NCBI GenBank assembly: GCA_965199285.1
Contig: OZ240687.1
Location: 1 to 64,000 of the forward strand
Direction of reading: 5' to 3'
Length of the DNA stretch: 64,000 nt
Source: CBDDGJ01 sp965199285
GTDB lineage: Bacteria > Pseudomonadota > Alphaproteobacteria > RS24
Part shown: positions 55,187 through 63,136 of the stretch, one piece after another
How the letters are laid out: every line of letters begins with the position of its first letter
How positions within the stretch are numbered: position 1 is the stretch's first letter
The notes under the pieces: generated by a model
Database searches by the model: none
Seen by the model: the letters and a program-made list of their open reading frames with translations, nothing else
Told to the model about the DNA's origin: nothing
Made by a program: the position numbers and the translations under genes

Positions 55187-56110
55187 ATGTCTCATAAACA
55201 AATACAAAAGCCAATGCGTTTGCGTCGTTCACAATTAGCGGTGCCGGGCTCATCAGAAAAAATGCTGACAAAGGCAGCCGCCTCTGCGGCCGATCATGTG
55301 TTTTGCGACTTAGAAGATGCGGTCGCCCCTTCTGCCAAACCGTCCGCCCGCGATACGATTTGCGATGCGCTAAATCAATTGGATTGGGGCAAGACGGTGC
55401 GCTGTGTGCGCGTCAATGATGTCGGCACCCAATGGTGCTATGAAGATATTATCACCATTGTCGAAAAAGCAGGCTCTAATCTTGATACGATTATGCTGCC
55501 CAAGCCAATGAATGCGTCAGATGTGCAATTTGCTGATAAGCTCTTATCGCAATTAGAGCAAAAGCTGAAATTACCGCACCGTATTGGGCTTGAGGTTTTG
55601 ATTGAAGAGGTGCAAGCGATGCAAAATGTAAATGAGATTGCCACCTCTTGTGAGCGGCTAGAATGTATGATTTTTGGAATGGGCGATTATTCTGCCTCGC
55701 AAGGTCTGGTGGTGAGCAATATTGGTAATGTTGATGGCTATCCCGGAGATATTTTCCACTATCCGCGTTATCAGATGACGATTGCGGCGCGTGCCGCCGG
55801 CATTGATGCGGTTGATGGGCCTTTTGCCGATTTCAAAAATGAGACCGCCTATCGGGAAGAATGTAAACGCGCTCTTACTTTGGGCATGGTTGGCAAATGG
55901 GCGATTCATCCAGCGCAGATTGAGCCAGCGCTGGATATTTTTTCGCCCTCACAAAAGGAAGTGGATTTTGCCCGCGAAATTATTGATGTCTATCGCAAGG
56001 CGGAAGCCGAAGGCTTAGGCTCGGTCGGTCATAAGGGCGTGATGGTGGATGCCGCCTCAGCGCGCCTGTTCCAAAACACGGTTGATCGTGCCGATTTAAT
56101 TGGCATGTAG
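55187..56110 (+). CDS. HpcH/HpaI-type CoA ester lyase, probable malyl-CoA lyase
   Basis: This 307-residue CitE-superfamily TIM barrel begins RRSQLAVPGSSEKM (CoA site). It has HVFCDLEDAVAP (catalytic Asp/Glu for Mg), KTVRCVRVND, GLEVLIEEVQA and a C-terminal GKWAIHPAQI. The sequence resembles L-malyl-CoA/beta-methylmalyl-CoA lyase (Mcl1), which cleaves malyl-CoA to glyoxylate and acetyl-CoA. A citrate-lyase-like role cannot be excluded. GAAGGGGG precedes ATG 55187. No ethylmalonyl-CoA genes are adjacent. Confidence 0.88.
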   Translation: MSHKQIQKPMRLRRSQLAVPGSSEKMLTKAAASAADHVFCDLEDAVAPSAKPSARDTICDALNQLDWGKTVRCVRVNDVGTQWCYEDIITIVEKAGSNLDTIMLPKPMNASDVQFADKLLSQLEQKLKLPHRIGLEVLIEEVQAMQNVNEIATSCERLECMIFGMGDYSASQGLVVSNIGNVDGYPGDIFHYPRYQMTIAARAAGIDAVDGPFADFKNETAYREECKRALTLGMVGKWAIHPAQIEPALDIFSPSQKEVDFAREIIDVYRKAEAEGLGSVGHKGVMVDAASARLFQNTVDRADLIGM

Positions 56111-56124
56111 ATAGCAGCAGAGAT

Positions 56125-57327
56125 ATGATGACAATTATAAGACATTTACCGATAGCGATATTATCGCTTCTTTTGGTGTATATTCTGGCACTTGCGCCAA
56201 AAGGCATTGTGCCTTTCACGCTTTTAATAAGCCTGTTTTGTGCGATTGATTTATGGCGGCGCAAGCAATTTAGCGTGCCGGAATTTACCCTGCTTTGGAA
56301 ACTCTATTTTGCGTTTTTGGGTTTTGCGGCCGTAAGCCTATTATGGTCGATTGCGCCAGCGCAAACCGCCGCCACGTTTACAAAATTAATTCTGTTAAGC
56401 CTTATGCCAATTATTTTATTAACATTCATTCATAAGACCCCCCGCGCGCGGCTGGATTATTATGCCAATATTTTGTTTTGGGTGGTGCTATCGGCATGTC
56501 TGTTTTCGTTTTTTGTCTCAGTGTTTCGGGGCGAATTTCTTACCCTTATCCGCGCGATGGGGATTGCCTATGACACCAATAATCAGCTTTTCAGTATCCA
56601 ATTTGGGCATTTTGAGCAAATGAGCAATAAATCGGTCACGCTCGTTTTTTCCCTTGCGCTTGTCATGCTTGCTTGCCTGCACAATCACAAGCGCAAGCAA
56701 TATGCGCTGGCGCTTATGACTGTGCTGATGGTTTTGGTATCGACAACAGAATCGGTAAAGCTAGCGCTTGCGGTTGCTGTTTTGGCATTTCTTATGGCTA
56801 AGATTTCGGTTCCGTTTACAAAATATGTTTATATTTTTGTGATGCTTATCGGTACGGTTTTGATTGTGCCGGTCATGCAGTCAGATTTACAAGCGCAATT
56901 AGACACGCTCCCCGCGCTTGAATTTGTGAAAGAGGCACATATAAGCGAACGGCTGGTGATTTATAAGGATTATGCAGAATTAGCGGCGCAAAAACCATTA
57001 TTGGGGCATGGCGGCGATATCGCGACTTTGCTTGCGGCGAAAGAGGGACAGGGGCAGCATTATCATCCCCATAATATTATCTTACAAATTATTTATGAAT
57101 TTGGGTTTTTGGGTGCAGGCTTGTTTCTATTGTTTTTTGCCCGCGCCATGCGGCAAATTGCGGCACAAGATTCAGCGGTTGCGATATGGGGTTTCACAGC
57201 GATTGCGGGCACATTTGCCTCTGGTCAATTTGCCTTTGATATGTGGCAAAGCTGGCAATTAACGCTTTGGGTGCTGGTCGCGGCAGGGCTTTCTTATAGT
57301 TTCAAAATCTCTCGCAACTTTACTTAA
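56125..57327 (+). CDS. O-antigen ligase/polymerase-like membrane protein
   Basis: This 400-residue protein has about ten to eleven membrane helices. A large periplasmic loop near residues 265-320 contains ISERLVIYKDY, LLGHGGD and HYHPHNIILQIIYEFG, the H-N-x-x-L...E-G pattern of the Wzy_C (WaaL/Wzy) superfamily. Such proteins join or polymerise surface polysaccharides. No sugar biosynthesis genes are near, so the substrate is unknown. It lies 14 bases after the CoA lyase and overlaps the convergent hydrolase by four bases. Confidence 0.85.
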   Translation: MMTIIRHLPIAILSLLLVYILALAPKGIVPFTLLISLFCAIDLWRRKQFSVPEFTLLWKLYFAFLGFAAVSLLWSIAPAQTAATFTKLILLSLMPIILLTFIHKTPRARLDYYANILFWVVLSACLFSFFVSVFRGEFLTLIRAMGIAYDTNNQLFSIQFGHFEQMSNKSVTLVFSLALVMLACLHNHKRKQYALALMTVLMVLVSTTESVKLALAVAVLAFLMAKISVPFTKYVYIFVMLIGTVLIVPVMQSDLQAQLDTLPALEFVKEAHISERLVIYKDYAELAAQKPLLGHGGDIATLLAAKEGQGQHYHPHNIILQIIYEFGFLGAGLFLLFFARAMRQIAAQDSAVAIWGFTAIAGTFASGQFAFDMWQSWQLTLWVLVAAGLSYSFKISRNFT

Positions 57328-58625
57328 TTCATCAAAGCCTGATAGGTGAGGGTGATAAATTTCCGCCGCATATCAGAAATATGCGGTAGGCTTTGGGTCA
57401 TAAAAATCGCAATCAGTTCATTTTCGGGATCCGCCCATGCCATTGTGCCTGCCGCGCCGCCCCAAAAGAAAGAGCCATTTTCACCCATATACGAGTCAAG
57501 CGCTGCCTCTGTGATCACGCCAAAGCCAAGCCCATAGCGCGTGCCATCGCCCAGTGCATCGATAATATTATTTTGTTCAATATCATCCGCCAATACATTG
57601 CTGGTCATTAATTTCACAGTTGAGGGCGCGAGCAGCCGCACCCCATCAAGCTCACCGCCATTTACCATCATTTGATAAAAGCGATAATAATCCCGCGCGG
57701 TGGAGAGCAGACCACCACCGCCGCCCTCGAACTTTGCGCCTGGTTGGAAGACAGCGCTTACTTGCGCGGGCGCGACTTCCAATCCCGATCCTGTCGGTTG
57801 GCTGGCAAAGCCTGTCTGTTCAAACTGTGCACCAGCGCCGGTTGGTGAATAAAGCTGCGCGAAGCGGGGTCGATTTTCATCCGCAATGGTGAAGCTGGTA
57901 TCTTTCATACCAAGCGGTTGAAAAATGCGTTGCTGTAAAAATTCACCAAAGCGCTGGCCAGAGACAGTTTCAACCAAGCGCCCCAATATGTCGTTAGAGA
58001 GGCTATAATGCCAGCGCGTATCGGGTTCATAAAGAAGCGGCATTTGCCCAAGATCGGTGACCATTTTCTGTAAATCATAGTCTGGATTGACGATGGATAT
58101 TTTTTTGGCGTAAAGCGCATCAACGGGGGAGGGGAAAAAAAGCCCATAGGTAAAGCCGCCCTTATGGGCTAAGATATCTTCAATGCTTGGTTGTTTTTGT
58201 GGGGTAATCACCGGCAAGCCGCTTTCGGGGTCAATCTTGCCTTTGGGGTCATAAAGTTTGAGATTTGCAAGTTCGGGGATATATTTTCCGATCGGTTCAT
58301 CAAGCCGAAAATGCCCTTCTTCATAAAGCATCATCACCGCCACGGCGGTGATGGGTTTGGTCATTGAATAAATGCGAAAGATTGTATCGCGCGTCATCGG
58401 CAGCTGTGCTTCGCGGTCGCGGTCGCCCCATTCGCGCTCATAGACAATATGCCCCTTATGTGCGATCAGCGCCAGCCCGCCAACTATTTCGCCTTCTGCA
58501 ATCACGCGTTCCATATAAGTGTCAATCCGCGATAAGCGTCCTTCATCAAATGATGGGGGGTTGAAGAAAAACGCGAAATAAATAATCGCGGCAAGAATTG
58601 CCAGAAGCCCAAGAATTTTTTTCAT
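57324..58625 (-). CDS. beta-lactamase-family serine hydrolase
   Basis: This 433-residue protein has an N-terminal membrane helix or signal (about 4-22). The penicillin-binding/class C fold follows, with SxxK as SMTK near residue 92 and YxN as WHYSLSN near residue 208. GENGSFFWGGAAGT near 393 is at the place of the third motif. Relatives are esterases or D-amino peptidases (EstB-like) rather than true beta-lactamases. The substrate is unknown. It has AGGGAGGA before its start. Confidence 0.9.
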   Translation of the reverse strand: MKKILGLLAILAAIIYFAFFFNPPSFDEGRLSRIDTYMERVIAEGEIVGGLALIAHKGHIVYEREWGDRDREAQLPMTRDTIFRIYSMTKPITAVAVMMLYEEGHFRLDEPIGKYIPELANLKLYDPKGKIDPESGLPVITPQKQPSIEDILAHKGGFTYGLFFPSPVDALYAKKISIVNPDYDLQKMVTDLGQMPLLYEPDTRWHYSLSNDILGRLVETVSGQRFGEFLQQRIFQPLGMKDTSFTIADENRPRFAQLYSPTGAGAQFEQTGFASQPTGSGLEVAPAQVSAVFQPGAKFEGGGGGLLSTARDYYRFYQMMVNGGELDGVRLLAPSTVKLMTSNVLADDIEQNNIIDALGDGTRYGLGFGVITEAALDSYMGENGSFFWGGAAGTMAWADPENELIAIFMTQSLPHISDMRRKFITLTYQALMN

Positions 58626-58688
58626 AAAATAGTCCTCCCTTTTACCGGTAAACTAAATGACAATCCCGCTTTGCGCAAATGCTTTTTC

Positions 58689-59750
58689 ATGCTTAAACTG
58701 TTGGGCATGGAGTTACCAGACCATCCAGATAAGTTTTCGACCGACTGGCTCGCCCAGATGCTAGGCTATGAGGGGCTTAGTCAGTTTGATTATGCTCCCG
58801 TCGGCACGGGGCAGGTGGGGGATAGTTATCGTTTATCTCTCACATGGGATGCGCCTGCCGATAAGCCCGCAACGATTATTGCGAAATGTCCGGCTGCCAA
58901 TCCGCAAAGTCGAGAGACCGGCAAAAATTTGCATAATTATGAAATGGAAGTGAACTGGTATCTAAATTTTGCGCGTGATGCCGCCATTCGCACCCCGCAT
59001 TGTTATTATACTGCGATTGCCGATGATGTTTCGAGCTTTGTGTTACTGATGGAAGATGTTGCGCCTGCCCAACCGGGCGACCAGCTTGCGGGCGCAAGCC
59101 TAGAGCAAGTGAAATTGGGGTTGGATGAGATTGCGCTTTTGCATGCGTTCAAATGGCAGGATGAGACTTTGCGCGATATTTTTTGGCTCAATTTCAATGA
59201 CCAAAATCAGGCTTTATTGCAGGATATTGTGCCGCACCTATATGAGGGGTGGAGCGCTCGCTATCGTGACCGTTTAGCGCCGGAAATATTGGATGTGGCG
59301 CAACGACTTTTGGCGGTTTACCAAAATTATATCGCGCCGCGTGAGCGTCCACTTTGCGTTGCACATGGTGATCTGCGTCTCGACAATATTCTTTATAGCG
59401 ATAAGGATGGGCGGGCGATTATTGTCGATTGGCAGACTGTCAATGCTGGCGCGCCTATGTCTGATGTTGCTTATTTTATCGGCACAAGTTTTGCTGACCC
59501 TGCCATGCGTGCGGCAGCTGAAGAAGAGCTGGTTCTAGGATATTTACAAAAACTTTCGGCGCAAGGGATTGTCTACGACCATGATGCGGCGTGGAAAGAT
59601 TATCGCTTATCTGCCTTTTCCGGCTTGCTGATGGCGATTATCGCTTCCATGTTTGTCGAGCGCACCGCGCGTGGCGATGAAATGTTTGCGATTATGGCGG
59701 AACGAAGCGGCGCGCAAGCGCTGCATCTCAATAGCCTTGATTTGCTTTAA
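58689..59750 (+). CDS. phosphotransferase-family (kinase-fold) protein
   Basis: This protein of about 353 residues belongs to the aminoglycoside/choline kinase-like fold. It has AHGDLRLDNILYS (catalytic Asp and metal Asn) and IIVDWQTVNAGAP (DxD-type metal site) near residue 240, an N-terminal GTGQVGDSYRL nucleotide-loop region and a FVLLMEDVAP hinge. It resembles the ecdysteroid-kinase/DUF1679-like branch often found near CoA-linked metabolism. Substrate unknown. The start is uncertain; ATG 58707 or an upstream TTG are alternatives. Confidence 0.82.
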   Translation: MLKLLGMELPDHPDKFSTDWLAQMLGYEGLSQFDYAPVGTGQVGDSYRLSLTWDAPADKPATIIAKCPAANPQSRETGKNLHNYEMEVNWYLNFARDAAIRTPHCYYTAIADDVSSFVLLMEDVAPAQPGDQLAGASLEQVKLGLDEIALLHAFKWQDETLRDIFWLNFNDQNQALLQDIVPHLYEGWSARYRDRLAPEILDVAQRLLAVYQNYIAPRERPLCVAHGDLRLDNILYSDKDGRAIIVDWQTVNAGAPMSDVAYFIGTSFADPAMRAAAEEELVLGYLQKLSAQGIVYDHDAAWKDYRLSAFSGLLMAIIASMFVERTARGDEMFAIMAERSGAQALHLNSLDLL

Positions 59751-59772
59751 TCGTCCTCATTCACGCGAATAA

Positions 59773-60411
59773 TTATCGTGACCGAAGAGACGTTAGCGCT
59801 TCGGCAAAAACATCTTCAAACATTTGCGCGGTGAGCCTGCCCGTATTGGTGTTATAGCGCGAGCAATGATAGCTACTGATAATATTAAGCCCCCTTATCT
59901 GATAATGCTTGCCATGCCCAAAAGCGTAGTGGCTTGGGGTTTCACCCAATGCCCGCAGAGTGCTGTCATGCGCGATTTTCCCAAGCGTAATGATGGTTTT
60001 AAGCCGCAGCATGGCCTCAATACGGGCGGCAAGAAAGGGGCGGCATTGGTTAATCTCGGCGCTTATCGGTTTGTTTTGCGGCGGCACACAGCGCACCGCA
60101 TTGGTAATCAGGCAGTTGTTTAAGACCAGCCCATCATCTGAGCGTTGCCGATAGGCATTATTAGAAAGATTGAATTTGGCAAGCGTCGCATAAAGCAAAT
60201 CGCCCGCCCAATCGCCGGTAAATGGGCGGCCGGTACGGTTCGCACCCGTCACACCAGGGGCAAGCCCGACAATCAGAATCTCTGCCTGCTCATCACCAAA
60301 ACTTGCGACCGCGCCATTAAACCAATCGGGATGAGCGCGCTTATTCTCTTGCCGATAATCCACCAGACGCGGGCATGCTTTACAATTCTTGGGTGCTTCT
60401 TTATGAGTCAT
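59773..60411 (-). CDS. family 5 uracil-DNA glycosylase (UDGb type)
   Basis: This 212-residue protein has motif A GLAPGVTGANRTGRPFTGDW, where family 5 has Gly/Ala in place of a catalytic polar residue, and motif B SSYHCSRYNTNTGRL. Four cysteines (CKACPRL, NAVRCVPP, EINQCRPFL) fit a 4Fe-4S cluster. Such enzymes remove uracil, hypoxanthine and other deaminated bases. It starts 40 bases from folK, on the opposite strand. Confidence 0.9.
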   Translation of the reverse strand: MTHKEAPKNCKACPRLVDYRQENKRAHPDWFNGAVASFGDEQAEILIVGLAPGVTGANRTGRPFTGDWAGDLLYATLAKFNLSNNAYRQRSDDGLVLNNCLITNAVRCVPPQNKPISAEINQCRPFLAARIEAMLRLKTIITLGKIAHDSTLRALGETPSHYAFGHGKHYQIRGLNIISSYHCSRYNTNTGRLTAQMFEDVFAEALTSLRSR

Positions 60412-60451
60412 GGGTAAGATTTATAATCCAGTTTATCTAAAGAGCAAATAT

Positions 60452-60955
60452 ATGATTTTTATTGGTTTGGGCAGCAATCTGGCGGGCGATTATGGTAGTT
60501 CACAAGCCGCGCTCACCCATGCCGTACAGCTTATGGGCGCGCATGGCTTGCGGGTGATTGCCGCCTCGCCGTTTTATCAAACCCCGCCGCTTGGGCCAGC
60601 CGGGCAAGCTGATTATATCAATATGGTGGTGCAGATTATCAGCCCCAAACCTGCTTTTGCGGTGTTGCGCCTCTTGCATAAAATTGAAGCCGAAATGGGG
60701 CGCACCCGACGGCTCAAATGGGGGGCGCGGATTATTGATCTTGACCTTTTGGATATGAACGGCAAATGCCAAACCCGCCCGCATAAAGGCCAACCGCTTT
60801 TGCCGCATCCGCAACTGCATAAGCGCGGCTTTGTGCTCTATCCGTTACGCGATATTGCGCCAGATTGGCGGCATCCGCAAACGGGTAAATCGATTAAACA
60901 GTTGATAAAAGAACTGCCCTTATCGGCCAGACAGGGGATGAAGCGGGTTTATTGA
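60452..60955 (+). CDS. folK: 6-hydroxymethyl-7,8-dihydropterin pyrophosphokinase
   Basis: FolK (167 residues) pyrophosphorylates hydroxymethyldihydropterin in folate synthesis. It has FIGLGSNLAGDYGSSQAAL, SPFYQTPPLGPAGQADYIN, GRTRRLKWGARIIDLDLLD (Mg-binding DLD) and LPHPQLHKRGFVLYPL. The start is the ATG with the family N-terminus MIFIGLGSN, preceded by AAGAG. The upstream in-frame extension has no homology. Confidence 0.95.
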   Translation: MIFIGLGSNLAGDYGSSQAALTHAVQLMGAHGLRVIAASPFYQTPPLGPAGQADYINMVVQIISPKPAFAVLRLLHKIEAEMGRTRRLKWGARIIDLDLLDMNGKCQTRPHKGQPLLPHPQLHKRGFVLYPLRDIAPDWRHPQTGKSIKQLIKELPLSARQGMKRVY

Positions 60956-60995
60956 GTTTATATGTGTCGCTTGGCGTACGACTATCTCTATCCGT

Positions 60996-61024
60996 TTGAC
61001 AGTATCCTAAATCATACTTAATAT
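60996..61024 (+). promoter_or_regulatory. promoter of third structured RNA element
   Basis: TTGACA (60996-61001), 17 bases, TAATAT (61019-61024). As in the two cassettes at 25 kb, the first hairpin starts about eight bases after the -10. Confidence 0.7.
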
Positions 61025-61031
61025 ACCAATC

Positions 61032-61218
61032 ATTGCAGCAAATTCTGCAATCGGGTTCACAACCCCGTCCATTTACTGGCGTATAAGAGTACGCCTAAGG
61101 CTATCGCCGTTTGCGCCGTATTTCTAATACGGTCGGACGGCGTGAGAGCCTGAGCCAGTAACAGGCGTGTTGACTCGTGTCCGTCCGGCTACCAATCTTT
61201 TCATATTGTAAGCCGGAC
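61032..61218 (+). ncRNA. third structured RNA element, similar plan to the 25-kb pair
   Basis: Pairing seen by eye. First hairpin: ATTGCAG/CTGCAAT (61032-61051). A small GGGTT-CAC-AACCC element follows. A long-range helix pairs TTACTGGC (61073-61080) with GCCAGTAA (61154-61161). Inside, GGCGTA/TACGCC (61078-61095) partly competes with that helix, CGCCGT/ACGGCG (61105-61142) forms a stem, and CCGTAT/ATACGG (61116-61132) forms a hairpin. A final hairpin, GTCCGGCT/AGCCGGAC (61183-61218), has an inner CAAT/ATTG and, unlike the other copies, no T-tract. Primary sequence similarity to the 25-kb elements is low (a shared CCATT at the same place), so homology is uncertain. The order of parts and placement before a small gene are alike. 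Confidence 0.5.
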
Positions 61219-61244
61219 ATAACAAACAAGACAGGAGTTATGTT

Positions 61245-61712
61245 ATGTCAGAGGAGCAAGCCGAATTCTCAGCCCACAAAGATATGGGGGAGGTAGATAA
61301 AGAGACCGCCAAAAAATATAGCGAATATATAAGACGGAACCGTAAAACCCATGATCATAATGATCCACTATTCGACAGTATTGATAGAATGGATGAGCTT
61401 ACCCAAAAAGATTATCGGCTATATCGGATGATTGGTGCGTTGAAAGGGTTAAAGCATATCCAGGAAAAGTGCACTTTTATAATAAATTCTGGCACTTTTC
61501 CGCCATATTTGTAAAAATTTGGGATATGCGCAAAAAAAACAACTTAGCGCGTGCCCGATGAATCAATTCATAAGTGACACGCGCTAGCTTATGCGCTTGA
61601 TGAGATGGATGAATTGGGGGCGCTTGAATGTATATCTTTTGCTTGTATCATCGAGCTTATCCAAGAAGATGCAATAAGATTATGGCATGAGATGGAGATA
61701 AAAGAGGTGTAG
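61245..61712 (+). pseudogene. small unknown gene disrupted by a hairpin repeat
   Basis: ATG 61245 has AGGAG upstream and encodes a charged helical protein (KDMGEVDKETAKKYSEYIRR, then DSIDRMDELTQKDYRLY). After about residue 70 the frame enters the dispersed repeat (61453-61586) and stops at 61512-61514, giving 89 residues with a repeat-derived tail. Beyond the repeat the same frame is open again from 61587 (AYALDEMDELGALECIS) to a stop at 61710-61712, about 41 more residues of similar character. I infer an original gene spanning 61245-61712 into which the repeat inserted. No known family is recognised. Confidence 0.55.
61453..61586. repeat. dispersed double-hairpin repeat, copy B
   Basis: About 134 bp, clearly related to 37794-37912, with about 15 extra bases in the middle. 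Arms: GGAAAAGTGC/GCACTTTTCC and TTAGCGCGTG/CACGCGCTA. The second stem is G-C where copy A has a mismatch. It sits inside the small gene at 61245. Confidence 0.85.
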
Positions 61713-61729
61713 GGGGGCACTCACCGCAA

Positions 61730-62515
61730 TCACTCGCCCTTAAACTCTGGTGGGCGTTTTTGGAAAAAGGCGCGAATGCCTTCCTTGAAATCTTCACTGC
61801 CAGCACTGAGTAAATATTGATCCCGATCCATATAGCTGGTGGCTTTGGCAAGCGCATGGGCGGCGGCATTGATGGATTCCTTACTCATCCGCACCGGTAA
61901 GGGCGGCAGGGCGGATATTTTTTCTGCCCATTTTATCGCCTCCGCCGCGCTTTCGCCTTTGCCCACCAGCCTATCCGCCATGCCCCATTCGAGACAAGTC
62001 TCGGCGTTGGCGGCTTCCCCCAAAATGGTGAAATATTTCGCCCGCGCAGGGCCGATAAGCGCGGTGATAAGCGGGATGCTTTGCCAGCTCATATTAATCC
62101 CAAGCGGCACTTCGGGCAGGCGCATATAGCTTTCCTCCCCCATAATCCGAAAATCGCACGCCACCGCAAGCGCCGCGCCGCCACCAATACAATAGCCTTC
62201 AATCGCACAAATCGTGACCGCGTCAATCTCGTGCCAGGCGGTGACCATATCGGGGCCAAGCCGCACAAATTCGCGTTTTTCGAGCGTGTTTTCAGGCGGT
62301 TTGGTGTCGCCCAAATCGGCACCGGCGGAAAAATAATCCGCCGCACCGGTTAAAATAATCGTATGAAACTGGCTATTGGCGCGATAATCGCGGGCGAAAT
62401 CGCGTAAATCCTGCATCAGTTCAGGGTTGAGGGCATTGCGGGCTTGCGGGCGATTGAGCCTTACCGTTAATATATCTCCGTCAGCCTCGCAGATTAGATT
62501 TTTGTATTTTTTCAT
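61730..62515 (-). CDS. enoyl-CoA hydratase/isomerase family protein
   Basis: This 261-residue crotonase-fold protein begins VRLNRPQARNALNPELM. The oxyanion-hole segments are FSAGADLGD and CIGGGAALAVACDFRIM. Glu residues around MRLPEVPLGINMS are at the usual catalytic position. It hydrates or isomerises enoyl-CoA; the exact substrate is open. The start is ATG 62515-62513, with GAGGG seven bases upstream; longer frames lack a ribosome site. It is divergent from rpoZ. Confidence 0.9.
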   Translation of the reverse strand: MKKYKNLICEADGDILTVRLNRPQARNALNPELMQDLRDFARDYRANSQFHTIILTGAADYFSAGADLGDTKPPENTLEKREFVRLGPDMVTAWHEIDAVTICAIEGYCIGGGAALAVACDFRIMGEESYMRLPEVPLGINMSWQSIPLITALIGPARAKYFTILGEAANAETCLEWGMADRLVGKGESAAEAIKWAEKISALPPLPVRMSKESINAAAHALAKATSYMDRDQYLLSAGSEDFKEGIRAFFQKRPPEFKGE

Positions 62516-62601
62516 TTTCACCCTCTTCATAAATTTATTGCATTCTGCCTTAATTCTGTGTAAGTACAAGCGCAAATTACATTAATTTAGCGGAGATAAA
62601 A

Positions 62602-63030
62602 ATGGCACGGGTAACAGTTGAAGATTGCGTAGATAAAATTACCAACCGATTTGATTTAGTGTTGCTGGCATCACATCGAGCGCGTGGCATGTCGGCAGGT
62701 GCATCGCTTTTGGTTGACCGCGATAATGATAAAAATACAGTGGTTGCCTTGCGCGAGATTGCCGATGAAAAACTGGTTCCGGCCGAAATAAAAGAAGATT
62801 TGGTATCATCGCTGCAACGTCGGGTCGATGAGCAAGAATCCGAAGATGATATTATCGAAACCCATTTGCAGTTACAAAACAAGCAAGCGCCCTCTTCCTC
62901 TTTAGAGCCGGCAGCAGAAGAAGATGCCGATGAAAGTGGCGAAGATATGGCACCGATGAGCGAAGATGATATTTTGGCACAATTACAAAAAATGCAAGAA
63001 GCTTCATCTAAGGATCGCCGCGACGATTAA
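62602..63030 (+). CDS. rpoZ: RNA polymerase omega subunit
   Basis: Omega (142 residues) aids RNA polymerase assembly and ppGpp response. The N-terminal MARVTVEDCVDKITNRFDLVLLASHRAR is diagnostic, and VALREIADEKL follows. The C-terminal half is an acidic, low-complexity tail, longer than in E. coli but common in alphaproteobacteria. It precedes the rsh gene by about 106 bases, the usual rpoZ-rsh order. No terminator is seen between them. Confidence 0.96.
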   Translation: MARVTVEDCVDKITNRFDLVLLASHRARGMSAGASLLVDRDNDKNTVVALREIADEKLVPAEIKEDLVSSLQRRVDEQESEDDIIETHLQLQNKQAPSSSLEPAAEEDADESGEDMAPMSEDDILAQLQKMQEASSKDRRDD

Positions 63031-63136
63031 GCTTTCTGCCTAATCCCTAAAACCTCTTAAACCCTCTATAAAGCCTCTATCAAAGCGGCTAAAAGTTTCG
63101 TATGCTATCTCTCATGAAATTGTTTTGGAAAAGATA

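Noticed and set aside
61053..61065. tRNA T-arm-like GGG-TTCACAA-CCC
   Set aside because: No acceptor, D or anticodon arms around it; part of the structured element.
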